Source: Anniella stebbinsi | Lineage: Eukaryota; Chordata; Lepidosauria; Squamata; Anniellidae | Assembly (NCBI GenBank): GCA_029215795.1 | Contig: JARDYH010000004.1 | Span: 34,724,001 to 34,788,000, forward strand | Direction: 5' to 3' | DNA length: 64,000 nucleotides | Shown: one piece after another, positions 44,001-55,716 of the stretch | How the letters are laid out: each line of letters opens with the position of its first letter | Position numbering within the stretch: the stretch's first letter is position 1 | Translations under genes and position numbers: made by a program | The notes under the pieces: generated by a model | The model's database searches: none | What the model was told of the DNA's origin: nothing | What the model saw: only the letters and a program-made list of their open reading frames with translations

Positions 44001-47000
44001 ATTTTTAGCTGTGTAAATTATTTATATTTATATTGTTCTAATTTTATCTGTACGCCGCCCTGAGATCCCAGTGATAACAGGGCGAGATATGATTTTTTAA
44101 ATAAATAAATAAAACAAGGCTTCCCTCTTGCTAGGGACAAAGAAAGCATAAGAAACAAAATATCAAAAGCTGTAAGCTTGGCAAGTATATTTTATGACAG
44201 AAAAGACCAAAGTTAAAAACTTCTAGAATAGCTTTTCTCACCTCTGGATCTTCTGCATCTATTTGGTTTAAATGGATGTCATTTGTTGTAAGCCACTGGA
44301 AAAGTACATCCTAAGAAACCACACAGCTGTGTTATGTTTGTGGAATTGTTTAAATAATTCATATTAGCACTGCATGAGAACACTGAATGTCCCTCTGCAT
44401 GTACAATTGATCAAACGGGGGTGGGTTGTTATATATCAATAGGCTGGAAAAGCAAACAATATTTAATATTTACAACAAATGATTACTAGAGAGATCATAA
44501 CCACAGCATGACATGAACAAGTTTATGCAAGCCTCAAACGCATGTGGTCCCTCCTCCTATGTGGCTGTGAGAGATAATAATAACAACATGCTCAATTGTC
44601 AGGAAATTACTGAATCTGTAAAAGACAGCATGACCTGGCACAGCCCATCATGTCTGTCTAGAAAAACCACCATGAGTGAGACAGAGATGAAATAATAATA
44701 TTATTTCTTACCTGCCTCTCCCTTTGGATCGAGGTGGGGAACAACATTAGTACAATACAATATAGATCAAATACATAAAATTAATTAAAAGAGCATATAA
44801 AACAATCAACACATTTTAAAATTCTTGGTTTAAAGTTTAAAGTTCATCTGGGTAGACCTGCCAGAAGAGGCTAGTCTTTATTGCTGCCTTAAACTCTAAG
44901 AGACTGTTAAATTGACGAATCTCCTCCAGCAGGCCATTCCAGTGACTGGGGGCGACAGAACAAAAAGTCCTCTGGGTAACAGTTGTCAGCCTAGTTTTGG
45001 CTGACTGAAGTAGTTTGGAACTTTGACTTACAGTTTTCTGTGGCATCCAGTCCAACAAACTGTGGTGAATATACGCCAGTTTGCATGTCATGAGCCACCC
45101 TGAAAATAACCCATGGTGGGTTAGTTGTTCCTTCGCTAACCCACATTACTCCTGACAAGATGATTGGGTGGTCTGTGGCCTGCCGTAGCTCTACAGAGGG
45201 AAACATTTCCATTTTCCCACCCCACTCAGATCACTATACCTTTCTGTGCATTTTTTTCCATTCACAACCTTCTTTTTACCATTATTTGTGGTGCTTTGAA
45301 AGTACACAAATGAGTTTGGGCTTTTTTTCCTGCCATTAGCAAGTGCACAACTGCACACATTCGCCTGTCCACTATTTACTTTTTTTCAGCAGTACAGATC
45401 AATATCTCCTCTGTACATGTTAAAATCCCACTTGTCAATTTCATCCGCTCACTATATTAGGTCTTGAGAATTGTCAATTTCATCCTCTCACTATATTAGG
45501 TCAGGTTCCTACCATCACTTTAGCACTTCCCTAGACCCTGAATTCCAAAAGATGTGGCTGAATGAAATGAACTATTGAGGCAGGTGGGTGTAATTACTGT
45601 GGAGGCGTGGGTGCACCTACTGTAAAACTGGGTTTGGTTTTTTTTATTTTTTTGTCATTCACAAGTATAAAAAACAAACATGAACTCATTTTCACAATAA
45701 AATGACCCATACTCGTATAGTAAGTACACCCATCCTCCAGCAATTATTTACGCCCACCCACCCCAATAGCTCCATCTTGTTCAGCCTTAGCTTTTGGAGT
45801 TCAGGGTCAAGAGAAGCACCCAAGTGGAGGAGGAAACTGAAAAGTGAGTTTATTAGCACCACCATTGCACCCCCTTTTCATTCACAAACTTTTTATTTTA
45901 TTTTCTCAAGAGCGCAATGGGGTCATATTTTTTTTACCCCTTGGGTACTTCACAAGTGCAGATTCACCAGTCTACCTGCAGCATGCAGAAGTACAGTTGC
46001 CTTGTCAATTTCCTTGTAAATTACCTACTCCAATTTGGTGCTTTCCTTCACAGTGAAGGACTGGAAATTAAAAATAGTAATAATTCTGAACCCACTGATA
46101 TACTTGAGAAGAAGAAAAAGAAAACTTACAAACTGATCTGCGTATTTCTGAAGCACAGATTTTTTAAATGTTGTGAACATGTTATGGACAATCCCAAGTG
46201 AGATTTTTGATATCAGTGGTGGGATGGACATCACTGACAATGGAGGGAGACTGGTGGCAGCACTACCAAGATCGCAAAGAGCGGCCAGGCTTTTTGCCCC
46301 TCTTGCAGGTGGCTCTGTAGCCCATGCCAAGAAGCTGCTAAGAAGCAGATTTCATCCTTTACAATTCATCAATTCTAAAAGCATATTGATTATACTGAAT
46401 ATAGGCACAAGAATTTCAGTATAAAATAAATATAACCTGGAATACAGGTATAGATTGCTCTACAAGTTTTTGACTGTATTGGATGAATACTGTACTGTAC
46501 TGATTTGTTGTCTTCAAATGAACTATTGTTGTCTGTTTTTGTTTTTTGATTTTTTATTGTTTCAACTTTTTTGTGGAAAGTTGCTTTATATACGAATGCT
46601 TTAAGTATATAAAATATTGGTTATAAAATCTGGGGTCAAAAGGCTGTGATTTTCAGGGAATGTTATTCTTTTGTTCTTGCATATATAAACAATTCTCAAC
46701 CACTACCAACATTATTCTTGAGCCTAACACTGAGCTTCCTGTTGAATATCCAAGTTAATATTCATACCTAGGGTTATCTAAGGACCAAACTATGTGTTAC
46801 ATACATTCTATAGGCCTTCTCTCATATGGCCTGAAGGAAGGAATAAAACAGCAAAAACATATTGTTGTACATTAAGAGTAAACTCATTCTGTTGAGCTTC
46901 AAGAAAAATTGATTAACTGATCATTTGAGAGCACACAATATTAAAAGATAAACAATGAATTATATAACAACTAAGGCTCACCATGATCTTGCTGTTTTCT

Positions 47001-48187
47001 TCTTTTTCCAGATATTGGTCACTGAACATATGACAAGATCCTAGTACAGCTAGCTTGCCGCCTTGATTCTATCAAAGAAGAAACAGATATAGAACATATT
47101 TTATAGATTATAAATATCTGTGGGAGCATCCAAAATATATGACCAAGCATGAATTAATATGAATTCATGCATTCTTTTATCAGGTATACTTTTTATATTA
47201 CACTACCTTAAAATTCTGCATTACATTAGTAAAACCAGGGAGATAATTGTTGGTCTAGCTAGAGATCTGAACACTTGTACTCAGTGTCTCCTCCCCAAAA
47301 TATTATTTTTGTCTTAACAGAAGTGGTTATTTAAGGTTTACACTATTTTTCTGTTCAGTTTTTCTTGCACCAGTAAATGATTCAAACAATATGGATAGCA
47401 TACTCAGAGGGCAGCACAGCTCCATAATAAAAAAGGCCTGTTCCTTTTTGCTTCACTGTCTTGACCCAGCTTTGCTCAAACAAAAAAAAAGTAGCAAACA
47501 AAAACTAAATGTCCATGACTGATAGATCAAAGCAAAGCTTAATAGTTACTGGGCTGAAAAAATCCAATGACTTTTTTTAATCCAATTTTTTGGGATTTTT
47601 TAAAGCATCCCCACTACCACAAAAACAATAGAACAACAATCCTATCTAGCTTGTATCTTTGAACATGTGACTTTAGTCAGAGAAATTAAAAACTCAGAAT
47701 TTTCAAGAAGCAAGAGCTGTAGCTAGGCTGGACAGAGCCGTTTTCATGAGATGAAAAACTGAAATGAATGTCCATGGGCCTGTTTAGAAGCATGCTAAGC
47801 CGTGGTTCGGCTGCTAACCCTTTTGCAGCAAATGATTAGTGAGTATGTTCAAAGTGTGGTTATGTAGCCGCCATGATTAGGAATGGTTCACACGACACAG
47901 TAAGTCATGGTTCACATGACGTGCTAAGCCATGTTTAATTCAAAATGCTTAATCACCGTGGCTTAATATGTCGTCTGAACAGGGTCCATGGTAGGCAACT
48001 TTATTTTTATAAGATTGTAAGTATAGGTTTAGAATGTTTAATATGAGATTCAATTGCACCTATGTTATTTTTAAAAGTTAGACTGTAAGCCTACATACAG
48101 CAAGACCCGCCTTCAGTTTTATTGACTGTACAGCATTTTGGCTTTCAAAACAGTCCGTCTGTTTTGTTTTGTTTTTGTAGGTTTTTT

Positions 48188-48218
<31 letters not shown>

Positions 48219-50821
48219 TGTTTTTTTGAAGTGTTGAAGTGGTTTTTAAATGTACAGATTGTGTGTATGTTGTATGTTTTTGCTGTTTTAATTTTTGTAT
48301 ATTGTTTTTAATTGTTTTTAATCCTATGTAAACCGCCCAGAGAGCTTCGGCTATGGGGCGGTATACAAATGTAATAAATAAATAATAAATAAATAAATTT
48401 TTATTTTAGCAAAAATTAGCTAATCTGGATGCTTTTCTACCAAAGTTGCACTGAAGTTTTGTAATACAACATTTAAAAAGTATTTGATGGTTCATGCTAC
48501 AATGTACCTTATAATGATAAAAAGCCAAGATAGGTCTATTAAGAGGAAAACAGACAGATCCCGTAGATAGAACAGCAACTGCTGGTTTCATCACATTTAG
48601 TGTAGCACCAAATGGATACACAAAAGTGAGAGCCCTAGAAAAAGACAGAGAATATCAGAAGCATATTCTGTATTTCACAGAATTAAACATACTTTCAAAT
48701 ACAATCTTTCCCAACATGAACCTACCCGTACACTACGGTCAACATCAAAGGTCCTCCTCTGGGTGCCTACTCCGAGGGAAGCTTGAAGGACGGCAACAAG
48801 GGAGAGGGCCTTGTCTGTGGTGGCCCCTCAATTATGGAATGATCTCCCCAATGAGGTCCACCTGGCGCCAACACTGTTATCTTTTCGGCGCCGGGTCAAA
48901 ACTTTTCTTTTCTCCCAGGCATTTTAACAGCTCAAGTTGAGGTTTTGATTGACATTGTGGCCAGGCTTAACAGTTAAAATGTTTTAAAAGTGTTTCAATG
49001 ACAGCTGTTTTATGTTTATGGTTTTAAATTTTGTATATTGTCTTTTTAATGCTCAATCTTTTTAATTTTTGTAAACCGCCCAGAGAGCTTCGGCTATGGG
49101 GCGGTATATAAGTGTAATAAATAATAATAATAATAATAATAATGATAATAAAAATAGTATATTTGCTCAGATCTCAGTCCGTACCTTTTTACGCAATTCT
49201 GCTCCTCTGCTATGCTGTTTGTGTGCATGTGTATGTGCTTAGTGTAAAGCATCAAGTCTTTGTAGTACTCTAGAAATAATGACTTGGTTCCAAAGAATGA
49301 TGAGTGGAAGGAGAACAATGTGTTAATACTGTTCCATAAACTCTCCTTACAGTGCGGTTCCCCAATGTAGTGGGAGTTGCAGTATGAGAAACGTGGTGAA
49401 TAAGGACGATACAGCCTGAAGCATATAAAATCTGGGATGTGAAAAGGTATTGAGAGAGAACTTCTACAAAGTCTTCAGCAAGTTCTTCCACTTTCACAAG
49501 CTCTTATCTGGATTTGGGGGTCATTTTTGTTACACAGTGCTCTTTCACTAGGTTGGGAACAGCCATTCTGTTAAGTACAAGAGGCTGTCCACTAGTGGAA
49601 GGGCATCTTTGGATCAAAGCCAATAATTCAAAGGATCCTACTTTAGGATGCACTGAACCTATTTTTCTTCTTTTGTCGTCCTATTTTTCTTCTTTTCTGT
49701 GGTGATATGTCTAAAGCATACACCAAAGAAGTCTCTAAATAAACATTAACTTAAAAAAGCAACATTATGCAAAATAATTCAATTTTCTAGTTTTCACATG
49801 ATTAGTGCTCTAAATAGCATTTTAGATATTCTGTAGAATATTCTAGAAATTTTAACACTTCCTTCCCAACAGAAAAAAATTATCTGGAGGAAATGTCAGA
49901 ATAAAAAATCAAGGCATCTGTAACATGGTTGGTAAAAAAAAAAAAAAAACTTACTGTGAATCATTTCCACTGTTGTCTTCATCTATTATCCCAGACACTG
50001 TTTTTCCTGCAGCTCTGCTAATTTCCCTTATTAGTAAAAACACAAAAACAACTAAGAATTGCATTCTAAAACTATAACAAAGTTATCTGAGATAAAATTT
50101 GCCTGCACCCATATACCCTTTACTACCAGACTTACCGATTTAAAACTCCATTGGAGACCAAGGCTTCTTTAGGATGGAAGTATTTATAATACACATTTCT
50201 CACCACAGAATCTTAGAGAAATGAAAAAGATTATTATGGGGGGGGGGGGATCCCAGTAAAGCACAATGCTGGAAATTATGTATTATGGAGTCTAGCTTGT
50301 GATTCTGATTAGATGTATTAGGGGAAGTTATTTTCCCTGTGAAAGACCCATACGAAGACATATGTCTACAACCATAGCAAAAGTACAAACAGAATTGTTA
50401 CAATGAAATATATAGATGCAAAGGCATTCTTACATTCCTCTCCTGATGCCTTCATTCTCAGTTCACTGTTGCTGTACCAATTGTGCTGCAACTTAGCAGG
50501 CTATTCATTTTAAACCAAGGCCCTTTGGTACCTTACATTAATGTATCTTGTACAAGCTTTTGTGTACTGTTCTGTTCTAGATTCTACTCAGATCAGCCCA
50601 TGCACTGAGGACACAGGGAAGAGTAGGCTGTTGGATGTTCTAAGGTGCAGCACATGTTAGTTTAAAGCAGGAGTGGACAACATATGGCCAGTGCAATCTT
50701 TTCCAATTTGTTGGATTTCTTGTAAAAAAAAGAAAAAGAAAAGGCATCTATAGCTACTATAGAGCACCAAAACAAAAGCTAATTTTTACTCTTTTGTTTT
50801 TTTGTAGCAGCTGTGGATGCC

Positions 50822-50855
<34 letters not shown>

Positions 50856-53800
50856 CCATGGGGGAGGGAGGTGAAAATGGCTCCCAGACCTACCAAAGTT
50901 GACAATCCCTGGTTTAAAGGACCTAGAAAGTTACCACACAACTGACATAACAGTAGCATGCAGAAGCAATCTAGCAGGGGATATTTAGCTGAAGCCAGAA
51001 AGAGTCACTCTAAGCCTTGCGTTCTGCTCAGAGCTAAAGGATTGCAGCCATAGCAAAGATCACATACTACAGATATCATTTATTGCAAGATTCACTTTAC
51101 CTAATATTTTCAAAATCTGCAGGTATGGAAAAGGGGAGCAAAGCTACAATCAACCTCTGTCTCTAATCTTCTTTGGTTTAACATTATCAGTCCTGGATAC
51201 CAAACAACAAAACATGCTCAAACTGATATAAAGTAGTCCATGATTTGTCATTTCGAATTACAGAACCTGAACATAATTTTCAAGAGTGATGAAAGAAGAA
51301 AGTCTGTTATTCGGTAAATTATTACCATTATTGACCATGATCCCATACTCTTCTAATAAGAAGTTGATGTTGGTATCATATCGAGATTCACCACCTTCTC
51401 CCAGCATCACCAAGATATCCCCACCACTTTCTAGATATTTCTTCAAAACTTCAAACTGAGAAGAAAAAATGGCTATAGGTTAAGCAGCGCAAACAGGAAT
51501 TTACAATCTAACATACGATCTACTGCTTGGTGTACATCAAGAGATGTGTTGACTTCAGTCTTGCAGTCTACTTTTTCTTAATCTATGAATCCACCATGTT
51601 TTAAATCTATAAAATATGAGTGCATACTCAGAATTTTTTAACAATTAAGGCACAGTTAATACGTATTAAATAATTCAGAGGTGGCACTCTTGCTTAACTG
51701 CATAAGAGGGTATTTTGTATGTAACCATAGCAAATCTACAGTTAATTAACCCAAGGTATGCTCTGGTGCATGATGGACTTATTCCACAGTCTTTTTGAAT
51801 AGTCAACCCCCAATCAGGGTGTTGCTATTTGATGTCCAAATCTGGACACTATAGGTTAATAGTGAGTTTTGGGTTAAAAAAACCCACCGCTAATCTAACT
51901 ACTAATTGTAGGTTAACTGCAGGTTGTTTAACCTATGAGTAACCTATAGTATCTGGGTTGATATGTCACACAGCAACTCTGACTGGGAACTGACTATTCA
52001 AAATGGCCATGGAATACGCCCAGCACACACCGCAGCAAATTTAGGATTAATTAACCCACAATTTGCTGCTGTTCTGTGCGAACTGGGTTAAGAAGTGCCT
52101 TCGGGCGCAATCCCATGCATTTAGACAGAAAAAAGCCCTAGCATTCCCCCAAAAGCATGGTTGTCTGGGGAATGCTGGGAGTTGTAGAACTTTTTTGTCT
52201 AAACAATCATAAGATAGTGCTCTTACAGGAATAGATGAACAGCCATTAAGCTGTCCATCCGTAATTAGCTGGTAGTCCACATGAAGACTATAATCTACTT
52301 TCTGCCCAGCTCTGATATACAGGGCAGAGCACCAAGATTCTGACACATTTGCAAGGCAAGAATGGATGCTAAGTGCCATTCTACTTTGTTCCTATGACTG
52401 TAAAAGTTTCCTAGGATGGCATGCCAGAGAACCACTGATTCTTAAGCGCAGTTACTTCTGCAAAAAAGTTCTTAGGATCAACTCTGGGAAGATAGATTTT
52501 TAAGCAATTACTCATGTGTTTCTGAGTATTACATACTTCAGCAGCTGTGAACTTTTCTCTGGGTCCTGCTGTAATCCACAATTTTACTCCAGCCAGCTTC
52601 TCTGAAGTGATTTCATCTTTTAAACTACAGACAAATTAACAAGAATATACGTTACCCTGCAATCACAAAGGCAAGTCACCAAAGGTAGTATGCTTAAACG
52701 GAAGAGTGCTCAAACTTGAAACTTTATTTCGCACATAACAGTGAGCAAAGGAACCTTGGCTTATTAAGCCATAACTGGTTCAAGCTATATTTGTGCATGC
52801 AGCCCAGTCACTCCCACTTTGCTCATCCTGCTAGCATGAGAAAATAAACAAAATAGGTTACATTCAAACTTGGGATTATCTGTTATTGTGCTCAAACAAG
52901 CAAGGATTCATAAGAAAATGACAAATCATGGTTTACAGCTGGTTTATGATCCTGGCTTGTTTCGGTATAATAAACCATAAACCTAAATTTGGATACAATG
53001 CTAAAACACCTATGCTGATTTTGTTTACCTGCTCACACATGCAGGAGGAGCAAACAGTCTATGTCCACACTGTAGTTTAATAAACCAGGATTCCTCAATC
53101 CTGGTTTATTAAATGTCACAATACAATCAATTTGCATTTTGGTCCTCACTTTGAAAGTATGCAGCCTTCCCCAACCTGGTGCCCTCTAACTGTTTTGGAA
53201 TATAACTCACAGCATTCCATATCACAGGTGATACCGGCTGGAGCTGATAAGAGTTGGTTTAAAACATCTGGAGGACACCAGTTTGGAAAAGGCTGTGTAG
53301 GGTTGAGCTGAGGTCAAAACTCAAAACACAGAATTGTTCTCTAAACATGCACATCCACTTCCATTCTAATATATCAAGCTTCAAGAGCAAATATATAAAT
53401 TATAATATATTCTGCATTATCTTCTCCACTTTGAAAATAGACATAGGAGTGAAGCTGGTATCCAAATTTGAAATGTGTACCAAGTGTAACAAAATTTTAT
53501 TCCAATATCAAAAGTTTCAAGCTAGTCATATTCCAAACCATCAAGAACTATGCCAACTGCATATATATGTTAAACCAATGACATCACTTCACTTGTACAA
53601 TTATACCCATGTTCAGATGAAGGGCTGTGGCTGAAGTGAGCCTTGAATGCAGTATTAGGCAGCCCACATTCTGCCAATGCACTCAACTAAGCCAGTTCAA
53701 GAAGCCTGTTTAAAATCTGTAACTAGTATAATAATATGCAAAGTCTGTACATAGTATTGGTGAGCAGAAATATAACTACTGAGGGAAAGACCTTGCCTGG

Positions 53801-54086
53801 GTACTCTCAAGCATTTATATTCTTTCCCCAAACTTTAACACTGGCCTAGAAATAAAAGATGACTCATTCAACTTTATGCCTCACTTTCCCATCTCATAAA
53901 ACAGTGATAAAATCCTGATAATTGACAGATATCAGAACAGACATAAAGCACTGTGAACTACATTCACCTCTGTATTTTCCAATTACTGCGTAGTTTTTTC
54001 TGTAGAATCCTGTAGCCATTGCTCATAGTAAAAATCTCCTTTTTGGAAGCATTGAAGATTATCACATTCCGAACCTCTCCCTCCAT
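38022..54086 (-). CDS. IFT52: IFT52 intraflagellar transport protein 52, complete
   Basis: IFT52 is a core subunit of the IFT-B1 complex, which carries cargo along cilia; in the family it contacts IFT88, IFT70 and IFT46. Thirteen coding exons with GT-AG borders and matching phases give 1314 bases, 437 aa, the same length as human. Residues about 1-260 form the GIFT domain (MLGEGGESRYDTNINFLLEE, VYPFGATLNVMKPAVAVLS, LAVLGSCHMFSDQYLEKEEN). A middle segment (PRDFTTLFDMSIYQLDTT, then LQLIQPQFETPLPALQPA) precedes a Pro-rich stretch (FRELPPPSLDLFDLDETFSS). The C-terminal part (DDLEFYVRKCGDILGLTNKL, ILEHIFFQVVEFKKLNQ) is the IFT46-binding region in the family. Start: MEGEVRNVIIFNASKKEIFT aligns with human MEKEQRSTILFNTYKKEIFT; an upstream in-frame ATG exists in exon 1. 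No defects were seen. Same strand and order relative to MYBL2 as in human. Confidence 0.98.
39445..39590 (-). CDS. IFT52: IFT52 exon 13
   Basis: Encodes TEDDLEFYVRKCGDILGLTN, then KLPKEQQDAKHILEHIFFQV and VEFKKLNQ. Acceptor tgttag, donor gtaaac. Confidence 0.97.
40602..40710 (-). CDS. IFT52: IFT52 exon 12
   Basis: Encodes VFPPAFRELPPPSLDLFDLD, then ETFSSEKARLAQITNK. Acceptor ttctag, donor gtgagc. Confidence 0.96.
41659..42587 (+). mobile_element. 929-bp hAT-type element with transposase remnant
   Basis: Flanked by GTGTTACC (41651-41658) and ATGTTACC (42588-42595), 7 of 8 identical. Ends CAGGGTGGATAAAAATCAAT and, inverted, CAGGGTGGATTTGATTTAAA. At about 42314 a plus-strand frame reads MAAGCKSDPVWEYFNEVPL, like the start of a BED zinc finger of a hAT transposase, then decays. 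IFT52 intron between exons 11 and 12. Confidence 0.8.
42742..42829 (-). CDS. IFT52: IFT52 exon 11
   Basis: Encodes YEQLNVKYEPLQLIQPQFET, then PLPALQPA. Acceptor ttgcag, donor gtgagt. It sits only about 150 bases from a hAT-type element. Confidence 0.96.
43339..43493 (-). CDS. IFT52: IFT52 exon 10
   Basis: Encodes ISDYTMLPDVATLSERLRVC, then the conserved PRDFTTLFDMSIYQLDTT. Acceptor tttcag, donor gtcagt (slightly weak), which keeps phase with exon 11. Confidence 0.95.
44030..44115 (+). mobile_element. LINE 3' tail fragment
   Basis: GTACGCCGCCCTGAGATCCC, then an AAAT tail; same type as 16855-16925. Confidence 0.6.
44242..44310 (-). CDS. IFT52: IFT52 exon 9
   Basis: Encodes DVLFQWLTTNDIHLNQIDAE, then DPE. 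Acceptor tcttag, donor gtgaga. Confidence 0.96.
44700..45110 (-). mobile_element. L2-like LINE 3' end
   Basis: The minus strand reads a degraded ORF2 tail (TFCSVAPSHWNGLLEEIRQF, then LLEFKAAIKTSLFW) followed by AT-rich 3' UTR. IFT52 intron between exons 8 and 9. Confidence 0.7.
45430..45505. repeat. Short tandem duplication
   Basis: TTGTCAATTTCATCCGCTCA...TATTAGGTC is repeated about 40 bases on with one change. Confidence 0.75.
45586..45765. repeat. Imperfect inverted repeat
   Basis: GGGTGTAATTACTGTGGAGG at the left pairs with CCTCCAGCAATTATTTACGC at the right. May be the core of an unrecognised transposon covering about 45230-46020. Confidence 0.4.
46982..47068 (-). CDS. IFT52: IFT52 exon 8
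   Basis: Encodes NQGGKLAVLGSCHMFSDQYL, then EKEENSKIM. Acceptor tgatag, donor gtgagc. Confidence 0.97.
47778..47983. mobile_element. 206-bp hAT-type MITE with 8-bp target duplication
   Basis: Flanked by GTCCATGG at 47770-47777 and 47984-47991. Ends GCCTGTTTAGAAGCATGCTA and, inverted, CCTGTTCAGACGACATATTA; inner CTAAGCC(A/G)TGG motifs. IFT52 intron between exons 7 and 8. Confidence 0.75.
48180..48405 (+). mobile_element. LINE/SINE 3' end with AAAT tail
   Basis: T-rich UTR, then AACCGCCCAGAGAGCTTCGG and GGGGCGGTATACAAATGTAA with an (AATA)n tail; ends about 100 bases before the IFT52 exon 7 donor side. Confidence 0.7.
48508..48634 (-). CDS. IFT52: IFT52 exon 7
   Basis: Encodes ALTFVYPFGATLNVMKPAVA, then VLSTGSVCFPLNRPILAFYH. 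Near-identical to human. Acceptor ttctag, donor gtacat. Confidence 0.98.
48747..49145 (+). mobile_element. L2-like LINE 3' end
   Basis: CTCCTCTGGGTGCCTACTCC, the ORF2 tail sense 'ERALSVVAPQLWNDLP'-like, a 3' UTR, AACCGCCCAGAGAGCTTCGG and an (AAT)n tail. Close relative of 5306-5705. Confidence 0.75.
49955..50026 (-). CDS. IFT52: IFT52 exon 6
   Basis: Encodes EISRAAGKTVSGIIDEDNSG, then NDSQ. Acceptor aataag, donor gtaag at 49954. The intron opens with a short sequence followed by a long plus-strand A-run. Confidence 0.95.
50136..50211 (-). CDS. IFT52: IFT52 exon 5
   Basis: Encodes DSVVRNVYYKYFHPKEALVS, then NGVLN. Acceptor tctaag, donor gtaagt. Confidence 0.96.
50668..50912. mobile_element. 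hAT-type remnant with (TA)n centre
   Basis: GCAGGAGTGGACAACATATG at the left and GACAATCCCTGG at the right resemble hAT ends. A (TA)n run lies at 50827-50850. Confidence 0.4.
51326..51455 (-). CDS. IFT52: IFT52 exon 4
   Basis: Encodes FEVLKKYLESGGDILVMLGE, then GGESRYDTNINFLLEEYGIM. Core of the GIFT domain, nearly identical to human. Acceptor tctcag, donor gtaata. Confidence 0.98.
52103..52219. mobile_element. Palindromic MITE, 'TTTAGACAGAAAA' family copy
   Basis: GGGCGCAATCCCATGCATTT and AGACAGAAAAAAGCCC, mirrored by CTTTTTTGTCTAAACAATCA. IFT52 intron between exons 3 and 4. Confidence 0.7.
52537..52624 (-). CDS. IFT52: IFT52 exon 3
   Basis: Encodes LKDEITSEKLAGVKLWITAG, then PREKFTAAE, nearly identical to human. 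Acceptor ctgtag, donor gtatgt. Confidence 0.97.
53077..53112. repeat. Perfect hairpin, 16-bp arms and 4-base loop
   Basis: TTAATAAACCAGGATT, loop CCTC, then the exact reverse complement AATCCTGGTTTATTAA. Probably the end of a MITE related to the TAAACCATGG elements nearby. Confidence 0.8.
53165..53305. mobile_element. hAT-type MITE remnant
   Basis: CAGCCTTCCCCAACCTGGTG at the left and inverted CAGCCTTTTCCAAACTGGTG at the right; the arms pair imperfectly. IFT52 intron between exons 2 and 3. Confidence 0.6.
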
Positions 54087-54092
54087 AGTCAC
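53968..54092 (-). CDS. IFT52: IFT52 exon 2 (conserved start codon)
   Basis: Acceptor ctttgag at 54093. The conserved ATG is at 54086. Encodes MEGEVRNVIIFNASKKEIFT, then MSNGYRILQKKLRSNWKIQ. Donor gtgaat. Confidence 0.95.
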
Positions 54093-55224
54093 CTCAAAGA
54101 TAGAAGAGCACAAGTACATAAACAAAGGAAAAGCAAACAAGTGCTATGGGGTTCATACATTCTAAGAACTTCTTTTGTCCAGAAGTTACTGTGGAACGTT
54201 TTATTGATCATTCTAGCAAATAGATTGTGACAATAAAATAGAAAGAGCAAGCCCAAGGTCTCTCAATTGTGTTTAATTTTACTGCAATTTTGAAACAAAT
54301 ATTTGGGGGGATTAAAAAATATGTTTAGGCAAAAGGAAAAATAAATATATTCCACAACGTGCCCACATTTACATACTTGTTCTTCCAAGAATACATTCTG
54401 AAGGCAGTTTCTGGAATCTAGTTTCCAGTGCATGATCTAGAAATCCCACTATAACTGATGGTATTTGACTTCTGTCACTTTGTGAGCTTGACAGAACAAT
54501 ACAAAGCTTACAACATGAACCCCTGCATGTTTATTCAAAAATAAGTCTCACTTCCATTGGAATTTACTCCCAAATGTGCATAGGATTTCAGGTTGAGATA
54601 GGATTACCTGGAGCTTGTTGGGAATTTGGATAACCAAGACCCTAATATTAGGGGTTCCATTCAAGACACACTTCCACAGCAAAAGGAACTTTTGTAATGG
54701 GGATGGAGGGGGCAGGCAGAGAGAGGAAAACTCTACTGCCATACAGGAAACAGAAAGCTCATAGCACCAATTGGGTAGAAAGCGAACGAGCATCCTCATT
54801 TTAAGACAACATCCCTTATTGCACAATTTAATGGAAACCCTTTATTTCAAATATTCCAGCTTCAGAGAACAGATTCACAGCACTTATTTGTTAGAAACAA
54901 AACTATAGTGACAAAGAGCAGCACAAGGCCGAGATTCAACAGAAATGCACTGACAAACACAGCTTCACCTACCGAATTTCCGTCTTTCACAAAGAAACCT
55001 TACTAGGACACTATTAGCGGTTTTACTAGGGCATGAACTACCACATTCGTTGGGGGTTCCCTCGCTTGCTGCAACCGCTAGGAACACCTTTCAGCAGCGA
55101 GCGTGAAGGGGGTGGGGAGACATTTTAAAGGGACCAGACCACTGGACCTTTTAAGAATATGTTTCGCTGTAAACTCGATGCTGAGAGAATTGCCCGAGTG
55201 GCTGCATAATAAAGGAGATGTCCT

Positions 55225-55361
55225 AGAGGTGGGCAACTTGCGGCCCTCCATATATGTTAGCCAACATCTCCCATCAGCCCTAGCCAGCATCGCCAACGCT
55301 GAGGGATGATGGGAATTGTACGCCAAAACATCTGGGGAGGGCTACAAGTTGCCCATCCCTC
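55225..55361. mobile_element. Palindromic hAT-type MITE, near IFT52 promoter
   Basis: AGAGGTGGGCAACTTGCGGC and, inverted, AGGGATGGGCAACTTGTAGC; mirrored CATCTCCCATCAGCCCTAGC arms. Within IFT52 intron 1. Confidence 0.7.
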
Positions 55362-55716
55362 ATCAATGCTTCGCCAACCATCGGGGAGGGGCATCAACGG
55401 CGTCTCCCTCACTGCAACGGCACAGCGTTTCTCTCTGTGCCGCCCGTAGGGCTACTGTATGTTCTGCCTTCGCCCACTAAGAGCAACGGCATCAAAAGGA
55501 TCCCACTGAGGGCACTTTGCCGGGGAGGGGGCTCAAGCAGAGCAGGGACGCCCCTGCGCTATCGCCACGTAAAACGGTAGGGCTATGGAGATGGAGAACG
55601 AGCGGGGGGGGGGGGCGAGTCGAGCCGAGCCCGCATCGTACCTTCTCACTTGGTCTTCTCCATACATGTCTCGACAGGAGGGAGAAGGAACAGCTCCCAA
55701 GGGGAAGTTAATTTAC

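Noticed and set aside
45586..45765. Transcription terminator hairpin
   Set aside because: Vertebrate intron; the inverted repeat is imperfect and transposon-like.
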